Shown here: positions 1-5,749 of the stretch, piece after piece
Layout of the letters: each line of letters opens with the position of its first letter
Numbering within the stretch: the first letter of the stretch is position 1
NCBI GenBank assembly: GCA_964463245.1
Contig: CAYXBU010000048.1
Location: 1-15,804 of the forward strand
Reading direction: 5' to 3'
From: CAMEON01 sp964463245
GTDB lineage: Bacteria; Bacillota; Clostridia; Oscillospirales; CAG-272
DNA: 15,804 bases
Program-made: the position numbers and the translations under genes
Notes under the pieces: model-generated
Told to the model about the DNA's origin: nothing
Database searches by the model: none
Seen by the model: only the letters and a program-made list of their open reading frames with translations

Positions 1-1
1 T

Positions 2-55
2 GCAAGCAAGTGAGTGAAAAAGGCGTAAGCCGTGAATTGTGCGGTGTTGCCTTAA
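2..55 (+). repeat. Left copy of a 54-nt inverted end repeat
   Basis: These 54 bases are the exact reverse complement of 15751-15804. It begins GCAAGCAAGTGAGTG and ends GTTGCCTTAA. No transposase or other coding sequence lies next to it. Because the match runs to within one base of both window ends, the likeliest reading is a multicopy genomic repeat at which the assembly stopped. It contains a small GGC-GTAA-GCC hairpin. Identity is seen directly; high copy number is inferred. Confidence 0.9.
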
Positions 56-60
56 AACTC

Positions 61-236
61 GGCGGGATGCTCCGCAGAGCGTCCCGCACACTTATATGTT
101 TTTTTTCTTTCGTTGGTCTGTGCTGAGTAGAAGTCCGAGTCGATACCGTTGACATATTGATACATTGACATATTGATAAAATGCCATAGAAGTCCTTGAG
201 GGGGTTGGGGGAACTTCCTTCAGGAAGCTCCCCCAA
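61..236 (+). repeat. Dispersed structured repeat, copy A
   Basis: This is one of three related copies (A here, B near 5497-5708, C near 12130-12322 on the other strand). Shared blocks are a hairpin with a GCTC-cgca-GAGC tip, then TCTTTCGTTGG-like sequence, then GTAGAAGTCCGAGTCGAT, then a GATAAAATGCCATAGAAGT block and a G-rich tail. The first hairpin has an 11-bp stem (62-87). The copy ends in a 14-position stem (205-218 with 223-236, one A-C mismatch, loop TTCA). A 14-nt unit is tandemly duplicated inside it (149-162 and 165-178). It has no coding role that I can see and fills the 3' flank of the lyase gene. Confidence 0.75.
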
Positions 237-265
237 CGTATCCCTCGCATCCCCGTATCTCTCTC

Positions 266-1447
266 TCACTCTCCCAACGCCTTCTCCAGCCGCTTCATGC
301 TGTCCTCGACGTAGGCGCGGGGGCAGGCGACATTCAAGCGGAGGAAGCGGGTGCCCTCGCCACGGAAGGCGGTTCCGGCGGTAAGGAAGAGGCCGGTGGT
401 GTTCCGGATATAGTCGGCCAGAGCTTGGGAGTCGGGGAAGTCGGGGGTACCGCACAGGGCGGAGCAATCCAGCCAGAGGAAGTAGGTCGCCTCGGAGGGC
501 ACTACACGGACGGCGGGAATATGGGCGGCGATGTAGTCCTCGGCATAGCGACGATTCTCAAAGATGTAGACGCGGAGGGCATCCAGCCACTCGCCCCCCT
601 CGGTAAAGGCGGCGACCGCCGCCCCTACGGCAAACACGTTCGGCTCTCCCACCTCGTCGGTGTTGAGGGCGCGCCAGACCTTGTGCCGCAGTACGGGATC
701 CGGCACCATGGCGGCCGCCGTGTTGATACCCGCGATGTTGAAGGCCTTGGAGGGGGCAAGGCAGGTCACCGAGACCGCGCGGCAATCCTCGGAGGCCGAG
801 GCGAAGGGGACATAGTCCTTGCCCGGCTCCACGAGGTCACAGTGGATCTCGTCCGACAGGACGATCACGCCGTAGCGACGGCAGAGGGCACCCACCCGCG
901 CCAGAGTCTCCCGATCCCACAGCTTGCCCACCGGGTTGTGGGGGTTGCAGAAGATCAGGAGGGAGGTCTGCGGGTCGGCGAGGCAGGCCTCCAGCCGATC
1001 AAAATTCAGGCTGTAGGTCAGGGTCTCGGTGTCGCAGTCCAGCGGACACTCCAGCGGCACCCGCCCGTTGTTCAAAATGCAGTTAAAGAAGATACTATAC
1101 ACGGGGGTCAGCACTACCACCTTCTCGGCGGGGGTGGACAGCTTGCGTACACAGCTGGACAGGATCGGGATGACTCCGGTCGCAAAGACCAGCCAGTCCG
1201 GGTGGATGTCCAGTCCGTGGCGGGTGCGCCACCAGCCGGCGTAGGCCTCGCGCCACTCGTCAGTGGTGTCGGTGTAGCCGAATGCACCATGGGATGCCCG
1301 CCGCAGGATGGCCTCCTGCACGGCGGGGGCGGTGGCAAAGTCCATGTCTCCGATCCACATGGGCAACTCGTCCGCGCCCACGTCCCACTTGACGGCTCCC
1401 GTGCCTCGCCGCTCCAGCGGGGTGTCAAAATCGTATACTTGGCTCAC
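266..1447 (-). CDS. MalY/PatB-type PLP-dependent C-S lyase (aminotransferase class I/II fold)
   Basis: This 393-residue protein has the fold-type I PLP signatures of the MalY/PatB subfamily: CNPHNPVG (167-174), SDEIHCDL (198-205, with the pyridine-N aspartate at 199) and SKAFN, whose Lys234 should form the Schiff base. FLRLNVACPR near the end carries the expected carboxylate-binding arginine. Characterised relatives are cystathionine beta-lyases or cysteine-S-conjugate beta-lyases that release a thiol, ammonia and pyruvate in the cytosol. Substrate cannot be fixed from sequence, and a true aminotransferase remains possible. The start is a GTG six bases after the stop of the DUF3737 gene, with GGAGG about 11 bases upstream inside that gene's last codons, so the two are probably translationally coupled. 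It is the last gene of the Rrf2-led cluster, which fits regulated sulfur-amino-acid metabolism. Confidence 0.85.
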   Translation of the reverse strand: MSQVYDFDTPLERRGTGAVKWDVGADELPMWIGDMDFATAPAVQEAILRRASHGAFGYTDTTDEWREAYAGWWRTRHGLDIHPDWLVFATGVIPILSSCVRKLSTPAEKVVVLTPVYSIFFNCILNNGRVPLECPLDCDTETLTYSLNFDRLEACLADPQTSLLIFCNPHNPVGKLWDRETLARVGALCRRYGVIVLSDEIHCDLVEPGKDYVPFASASEDCRAVSVTCLAPSKAFNIAGINTAAAMVPDPVLRHKVWRALNTDEVGEPNVFAVGAAVAAFTEGGEWLDALRVYIFENRRYAEDYIAAHIPAVRVVPSEATYFLWLDCSALCGTPDFPDSQALADYIRNTTGLFLTAGTAFRGEGTRFLRLNVACPRAYVEDSMKRLEKALGE

Positions 1448-1453
1448 GATGCA

Positions 1454-2314
1454 TCATACCTCCGTTTTCTTCTCGATACGCGGACAGTCGATAGCGGTCT
1501 GCGAAGGGTCGATCTTGTCGGATTCCAGGATCAGCTCCCCGATCTCGTCGGCCGAGATCCGCCCCGAGATGGGATTCTTCACGCTCTCCACCCGCCCGGT
1601 CAGCTCGGCATCCACCGTGCAGTACTCAAAGGCAAGGTTGGTATTCAATAGGCGGCAGTTCTTCATGACCAGCCCCTCGATGTAGCACAGCCCCTGCAGG
1701 CTCTCGATGGTGCAGTTGATCAGGGTCAGGTTCTTTGCGTTCCAGCCCAAATATTCCCCCGAGATGAAGGAGTCACAGACCGTGACGTTGCGGCTGTTCC
1801 AGAAGGCATCCTTGGACAGCAGGTGCGAGCCGCGTACCGTCACATTCTCCACGCCGTCAAAGGAATAATTGCCGTACAGGGTCAGCCCGTCCACCGTCAT
1901 GTCGCGGCAGTTCATGGCGAAATAATCTCCGCGGGCGGTCACCTGCTCCAGCGTGACCGACTCACAGCCCCACAGGGTCTCGGCGGCATTCGGCAGGGAG
2001 ATGCGCCGCAGGGTCAGGCCGCGGCAACGGCGGAAATTCTTGGGTGCCTCGATGGCGCAATCCTCCACCGTGACCCGATCGGAGTACCAGACCCCCGCCC
2101 GCGCCATGTCGAACCAGGTACAGCCGGCTGCATGGATGTCGTGGACGTACCACAGGGGATATTTCCATTTGAACATACAGCCCATAAGGCGGATGTCCCG
2201 ACTTTCCTTGAGGGGGGACTCGCCGTCCGCGAAGATGCAGTCGCGGAGGGTCATGTCCTGCGCCCCGAACAGGGCGCGCTCACCGGTGAGTATCTGTTGG
2301 CAAAGCTCTTTCAT
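1454..2314 (-). CDS. DUF3737 family protein (predicted right-handed beta-helix)
   Basis: The 286 residues are built almost entirely of short repeating strands of the type VTVxxSxIxGEYLGWNxKNLTLINC. Such strands are typical of a right-handed parallel beta-helix and match what I know of DUF3737. There is no signal peptide and no transmembrane segment, so it is probably cytosolic. No catalytic motif is recognisable and the biochemical function is unknown. Cysteine, tryptophan and asparagine recur at ladder-like spacings (for example GCMFKWKYPLW near 45-55). It lies 39 bases after the Rrf2 gene and 6 bases before the lyase gene, all on the same strand, so co-transcription is very likely. A GAAAGGAA ribosome site lies about 12 bases upstream of its ATG. 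Confidence 0.85.
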   Translation of the reverse strand: MKELCQQILTGERALFGAQDMTLRDCIFADGESPLKESRDIRLMGCMFKWKYPLWYVHDIHAAGCTWFDMARAGVWYSDRVTVEDCAIEAPKNFRRCRGLTLRRISLPNAAETLWGCESVTLEQVTARGDYFAMNCRDMTVDGLTLYGNYSFDGVENVTVRGSHLLSKDAFWNSRNVTVCDSFISGEYLGWNAKNLTLINCTIESLQGLCYIEGLVMKNCRLLNTNLAFEYCTVDAELTGRVESVKNPISGRISADEIGELILESDKIDPSQTAIDCPRIEKKTEV

Positions 2315-2353
2315 TTTCGTGTGGTTCCTTTCTCGGTCGCGGCCGTGTGGGGT

Positions 2354-2776
2354 TCAGGACTTGCCGTCCAGCAGGTCTTGGATGGTCACGCCGTCCAGGT
2401 AATCCACCACGCGGCGTTCCAACTCCTGCCACAGGGGCAGGGTCATGCAGACCCCGGCGCGACTGCAGACGCAACCGACCTCGGGGTCGTAGTCCTCTAA
2501 GCAGGTGACCGGGGCAAGACTACCCTCGGTCAGACGGATGATCTCGTAGACCGTGATCTCCTGCGGGGGGCGGGAGAGGCGGTAGCCGCCCTGCGTGCCG
2601 CGCTGGCTTGTCAAAAGGCCGCCCTTTTGCAGGATGGCGGCGATGGATTCCAGATATTTGATGGAGACGTCCTGCCGTTCGGCGATGGACTTGAGGGAGA
2701 CGTACTCGTCGGCGGGGTGCTGCGCCAGATCCAGCGCGACCCGCAGGGCGTAGCGGCCTTTGGTGGAGATCAGCAT
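2354..2776 (-). CDS. Rrf2 family transcriptional regulator (IscR/CymR-like)
   Basis: At 140 residues this is a standard-length Rrf2 protein. The N-terminus MLISTKGRYALR and the wing RGTQGGYRLSRPP (59-71) are typical of its winged helix-turn-helix. Four cysteines at 92, 102, 104 and 110 sit where IscR-type members bind an Fe-S cluster, although the spacing (C-x9-C-x-C-x5-C) differs from the classic three-cysteine pattern. Relatives sense Fe-S status (IscR), nitrite (NsrR) or cysteine supply through CysK (CymR). The cysteines favour an Fe-S or redox sensor, whereas CymR lacks them. It is the first gene of a three-gene cluster with DUF3737 and a C-S lyase, so autoregulation of that cluster is the natural inference. 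The ATG has AGAAGG eight bases upstream. I see no convincing promoter or operator in front of it. Confidence 0.93.
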   Translation of the reverse strand: MLISTKGRYALRVALDLAQHPADEYVSLKSIAERQDVSIKYLESIAAILQKGGLLTSQRGTQGGYRLSRPPQEITVYEIIRLTEGSLAPVTCLEDYDPEVGCVCSRAGVCMTLPLWQELERRVVDYLDGVTIQDLLDGKS

Positions 2777-3044
2777 AGGGATACCTTCTTTTTGTGGAGA
2801 TTATTGCCCATAAGTGATGGTGAGTGATACTTCAATGCAGCAGCACCTTTTCTTGACTGAACCGTATCATTTTGCCAACTCCTCGAAGGCGCGGCGGTAC
2901 TGCCGCAGTACTCTTGCGGCAACGAAATCGATCTTTTCGTCGTCGGAACGGCATTATCAGCATCCATATTCATGAAGGTGCCTTCTTTGGGGTTGCTTTA
3001 TGATCGTGAGCGGGTATGTGGTGCACCCGGGACTTGCGACTCCC

Positions 3045-3104
3045 GTGCCCTGAGGGGCTTTAGCGGAAGGTCGCTTGCCGGGCGCGGATATGGGACGCGC
3101 CCGG
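3045..3104 (+). repeat. GTGCCCT...GGGCGCGGATA repeat, copy 1
   Basis: Bases 3045-3090 match 4713-4759 with only a few differences. Both begin GTGCCCT and share CGGAAGGTCGC and GCCGGGCGCGGATA. Each copy continues into an inverted arm; here CCGGGCGC (3078-3085) pairs with GCGCCCGG (3097-3104). Function is unknown. Both copies flank the AspRS gene, in the same orientation. Confidence 0.75.
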
Positions 3105-3144
3105 GGATCCCCCCGGCTAATGCTTTTACCCCCTCACCCCCCGA

Positions 3145-3169
3145 CCCCCTCTCCCGGCGGGAGAGGGGG
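3145..3169. repeat. Perfect 11-bp GC-rich hairpin
   Basis: CCCCCTCTCCC (3145-3155) pairs with GGGAGAGGGGG (3159-3169) around a GGC loop. Related pyrimidine/purine hairpins occur near 5491 (CTTCTCCCGGAGGGAGAAG) and 12427 (CCCTTCCCCGCCGGGGAAGGG), always between genes, so it looks like a family of dispersed palindromes. A T6 run begins about ten bases to the right, too far for a standard intrinsic terminator. Confidence 0.6.
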
Positions 3170-3184
3170 AGACCAAAGTTTTTT

Positions 3185-3213
3185 ATGCAGGGGAGCCGCA
3201 GGCTCCCCTGCAT
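3185..3213. repeat. Perfect 13-bp hairpin
   Basis: ATGCAGGGGAGCC (3185-3197) pairs exactly with GGCTCCCCTGCAT (3201-3213) around a GCA loop. A T6 run lies just to its left on the plus strand, where it cannot act as a terminator tract for either strand. It is probably a palindromic repeat, not a gene-specific signal. Confidence 0.6.
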
Positions 3214-3304
3214 CCCGGCGGCTTGTGCTCTTACGGCACCGGTAGCCGGATGGCTTTCCGGCTTCTGACGGCGCAGCCATGGAGAGGGGAACCTGGGGGG
3301 AAAC

Positions 3305-3324
3305 CGCCGCCACCAGCGGCGGCG
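3305..3324 (-). terminator. Possible intrinsic terminator of the AspRS gene
   Basis: A 7-bp GC stem (3305-3311 with 3318-3324, 6-base loop) lies 28 bases after the AspRS stop codon in the direction of transcription. It is followed by only three T residues on the minus strand. Position and stem fit a terminator, but the weak T tract leaves it uncertain. Confidence 0.35.
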
Positions 3325-3352
3325 ACTCATGCCACCCCCGCAGGGGTCATCC

Positions 3353-4648
3353 TTACGGTGTCAATCTGTTGGGGCCGCGGAAGAGGAACTGGACTTCCTT
3401 GATGGAGAGCCCTAAGAAGAGCATGGTCAGGCGGTCAAGCCCCAGACCGAAGCCGCCGTGGGGCGGGCAGCCGTAGCGGAAGAACTGGAGGTAGAAGGCG
3501 ACATCGTTGCCGAGCCCCTTCTCGTCGGCCTGCTTCTTGAGGATGTCGTAGCGGTGCTCACGCACGGCACCGGTGGTGATCTCACAGCCGCGCCAGATCA
3601 GGTCGTAGCCCATGGGCACGCCGTTCTCGTCTCGCATATGGTAGAAGGCGCGCTCGGCGGCGGAGTAGTCGGTCACGAACAGGAACTCACTGCCGTACAC
3701 TTCCTTGGAGAAGCGGGCGCAGAGGTGCTCGGCCTCGGTGGTCAGGTCGCCCTTGGCCTCGTCCGAGACGGTGTAGCCGTAGCGAGCCTCCAGCTCACGG
3801 TACAGATCCGCCAGCTTGATGCGCGGGAAGGGGACTGTGGGCACCACGACGGCCTTGTCCTCGCCGAACAGGCGGACGATATCCTCCCCGTGTGCCTCCT
3901 TGACCTTGGCGAAGGCGTAGGCCAGCAGCTCCTCCTCCATGTGCATGACCTCCTCGCAGGAGTACACGTAGGAGAATTCCAGATCGAAGCCGGAGAACTC
4001 GGTCGCGTGCTTGTTGGTATAGGACTTCTCGGCGCGGAAGACGGGACCCGTCTCAAAGATGCGCTCCAGACCCGATGCCATGGCCATCTGCTTGTAGAAC
4101 TGCGGCGACTGCGCCAGGTAGGCCTTGGTGTCGAAATACTTGACCTCGAAGACCTCGGAGCCGGACTCGGAGGCTGCACCGATCAGCTTGGGGGTGTGGA
4201 TCTCCACGAAGTCCCGCGCCAGCAGGAACTCCCGCAGGGCGGCGGTCAGGGTGGTCTGCAGGCGGAGCATGAGCTGGTTCTGCTCCCGTCTCAGGTCGAT
4301 CCAGCGGAAGTCCATACGGGCATCAATGTCGCTGTCGTCCTTGATGGGCAGTGCCTCGGCGATGGACTCGATGCGAAGGGTATCCGGGAGCATCTCCATG
4401 CCGCCCATCTTGACATATTCGTTTGCGACGACCTCGCCCTCGACGGTCACTACCGAGTCCAGCGTCAGCTGATCCACCAGGGCGGCCAGGGTCTCGTCCT
4501 TCTCCTTCTCGATGGTGACCTGCAGCTTGCCGCTGATGTCTCGGATGACCAGGAAAGCCATCTTCTTCTTGTTTCGCAGGTTCTCTACATAGCCGGAGAT
4601 ACGGTAGCGTGCGCCCGGCCGGATCTCGCTGATCTTGGTTCTGTTCAT
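3353..4648 (-). CDS. aspS: Archaeal-type aspartyl-tRNA synthetase (probably Asp/Asn-tRNA, AspRS2)
   Basis: This 431-residue class IIb synthetase has an N-terminal OB-fold anticodon domain (about 1-100). Class II motif 1 lies near 149-158, motif 2 at 204-224 (FRAEKSYTNKHATEFSGFDLE) and motif 3 in the last 34 residues (GGFGLGLDRL). It lacks the large GAD insertion of the roughly 590-residue bacterial AspRS, so it is the short archaeal-type enzyme found in some Clostridia as AspRS2. It charges tRNA-Asp and, if nondiscriminating, makes Asp-tRNA-Asn for the amidotransferase GatCAB. The OB-fold has GYVE where, from memory, characterised relatives carry His, Gln or Trp at the fourth position, so discrimination cannot be called. 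The ATG has AAGGA seven bases upstream. No T-box is visible in the short upstream gap. Confidence 0.93.
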   Translation of the reverse strand: MNRTKISEIRPGARYRISGYVENLRNKKKMAFLVIRDISGKLQVTIEKEKDETLAALVDQLTLDSVVTVEGEVVANEYVKMGGMEMLPDTLRIESIAEALPIKDDSDIDARMDFRWIDLRREQNQLMLRLQTTLTAALREFLLARDFVEIHTPKLIGAASESGSEVFEVKYFDTKAYLAQSPQFYKQMAMASGLERIFETGPVFRAEKSYTNKHATEFSGFDLEFSYVYSCEEVMHMEEELLAYAFAKVKEAHGEDIVRLFGEDKAVVVPTVPFPRIKLADLYRELEARYGYTVSDEAKGDLTTEAEHLCARFSKEVYGSEFLFVTDYSAAERAFYHMRDENGVPMGYDLIWRGCEITTGAVREHRYDILKKQADEKGLGNDVAFYLQFFRYGCPPHGGFGLGLDRLTMLFLGLSIKEVQFLFRGPNRLTP

Positions 4649-4712
4649 GGATGTGTCCTTCTTTCTTTGTGATGGTTTGAAAATACTTCTTGTGGGGGGA
4701 AATTTTTACCCG

Positions 4713-4796
4713 GTGCCCTAAGGGGAGTTTGACGGAAGGTCGCCTGCCGGGCGCGGATAGCATCCCCGCGGGAAACCCGCAGGGGGTGCGCCCGGC
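4713..4796 (+). repeat. GTGCCCT...GGGCGCGGATA repeat, copy 2, with nested hairpins
   Basis: Bases 4713-4759 match 3045-3090. The element continues into an outer 9-bp stem (GCCGGGCGC 4746-4754 with GCGCCCGGC 4788-4796) enclosing an inner GC stem (GCGGG 4768-4772 with CCCGC 4776-4780, loop AAA). It occupies most of the 174-base gap between the phosphoribosyltransferase and AspRS genes. It could slow or end transcription, but no T tract follows on the minus strand. Confidence 0.75.
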
Positions 4797-4822
4797 GAGT
4801 GCCGCCTTCGGCAATATTTCCT

Positions 4823-5383
4823 TTAGATCGGCTCCCCGTTTGAATTGAACAGCGGCAGCTTCTCTAAGTACACCAGGTCGGGGCGGACGGTCGCATCGCC
4901 TTCTGCCAGAATGCAGGCACGGCCGCAGACCTGTCCGCCTGCCTCGGCGACCAGGGTCTCCAGTGCGTGGAGAGACTCGCCGGTGGAGATGACATCATCC
5001 ACGATCAGGATGCGCTTGCCCTTCATCAGGGCGGCGTCTACCCCGTCAAGGTAGAGGTGCTGTTCACGGTTGGTGGTGATGGAGTGCACCGACACGTCCA
5101 GAATGTCCCGCATATACAGCTTGGGACCCTTCCGCGCCAGCATATACTTTTGATTCCCCGCCAGACGAGCCATTTCGTGTGCCAGCGGGATGCCCTTGGC
5201 CTCGGCGGTGATGAGGTAATCGTACGCCGGGACACGGGCAAGCAGCTCGGTCGCGGCGGCGGTGGTCAGCTCGGGGTCGCCGAAGATGACGAACGCGCCG
5301 ATCATCAATTGGTCGTTGAGCGGGCAGAGCGGGAGGTCTCGCTCACAGCCGGCGATGGTCATGTGGTAGTATTTCTGTTCCAT
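4823..5383 (-). CDS. Type I phosphoribosyltransferase, adenine-PRT-like (COG0503)
   Basis: The 186-residue protein carries the PRPP-binding signature ILIVDDVISTGES (125-137) with its acidic pair and following loop, and an earlier ITAEAKGIPLAHE segment (58-70) resembling the purine PRT substrate region. Family members join PRPP to a base, most often adenine, in purine salvage. The flexible hood differs enough from textbook Apt (usually about 170-180 residues) that the base is not certain, and a regulatory or xanthine PRT is possible. It is cytosolic with no signal peptide. The ATG has GAAAGGAA about eight bases upstream. It stands alone between two repeat-filled gaps, with no purine gene beside it in this window. 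Confidence 0.85.
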   Translation of the reverse strand: MEQKYYHMTIAGCERDLPLCPLNDQLMIGAFVIFGDPELTTAAATELLARVPAYDYLITAEAKGIPLAHEMARLAGNQKYMLARKGPKLYMRDILDVSVHSITTNREQHLYLDGVDAALMKGKRILIVDDVISTGESLHALETLVAEAGGQVCGRACILAEGDATVRPDLVYLEKLPLFNSNGEPI

Positions 5384-5749
5384 AATGAGATTCCTTTCTC
5401 AGATCTTGGTATCAGAATTTTTGGGGATTTCTTGTTCGTATAAATCTTTTCCCTCATTCCCCCACCTGCGCTCGGCGCAGGTGGAAACACTTCTCCCGGA
5501 GGGAGAAGGGGGTGCTCCGCAGAGCATCCCGCACCCCTTTGCGGTCAAGCGGCTGCGGTTGGCCTTTGCCGAGTAGAAGTCTGAGTCGATCAACGCTGAC
5601 ACGCCGATAAAAATGCCGGAAGAGTTCTTGCGGGGTTGGGGGAGTGAATGTTTGCCGCTCGCGGCAAACTTCACCAACTGGCGGCAAAGCCGACAGTTGT
5701 GCTCTTATCAAGAAGCTCCCCACGCTTCTCCTCGCATCCTCTCGCATTC
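5384..5749. other. 366-base intergenic gap occupied by repeats, no gene
   Basis: Nearly all of this gap between thiI and the phosphoribosyltransferase gene is repeat. It starts with a palindrome CCACCTGCGCTCGGCGCAGG and a CTTCTCCCGGAGGGAGAAG hairpin, followed by structured repeat copy B. Short open frames cross it but have no ribosome site or recognisable protein. The first 60 bases, next to the phosphoribosyltransferase start, are AT-rich and probably hold its promoter, though I cannot place one confidently. Confidence 0.65.
5497..5708 (+). repeat. Dispersed structured repeat, copy B
   Basis: This copy shares with A and C the GGTGCTC-cgca-GAGCATCC hairpin, the GAGTAGAAGTCTGAGTCGAT block followed by CAACGCTGACACGCC, and the GGGTTGGGG tail. 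It then has two adjoining hairpins also found in C. The first is GTGAA-t-GTTTGCCGC / GCGGCAAAC-TTCAC (5644-5674). The second is CAACTG-g-CGGC-aaa-GCCG-a-CAGTTG (5675-5699). Paired substitutions between B and C keep the second stem intact, which suggests selection on structure. It lies downstream of thiI. Confidence 0.8.

Larger units (their letters stand above)
2777..3352. other. 576-base intergenic block rich in hairpins, no gene
   Basis: I see no credible coding sequence here. The block separates the 5' end of the Rrf2 gene from the 3' end of the AspRS gene, both on the minus strand. It holds a repeat shared with the next intergenic gap (3045-3104), an 11-bp GC-rich hairpin (3145-3169), a perfect 13-bp hairpin (3185-3213) and a terminator-like stem (3305-3324). 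The Rrf2 promoter should lie in the right part of 2777-2960, but no good -35/-10 pair is evident. Confidence 0.7.

Noticed and set aside
2770..2973. A 67-codon minus-strand frame upstream of the Rrf2 gene
   Set aside because: It overlaps the Rrf2 start in another frame, has no clear ribosome site and occupies the likely promoter region.
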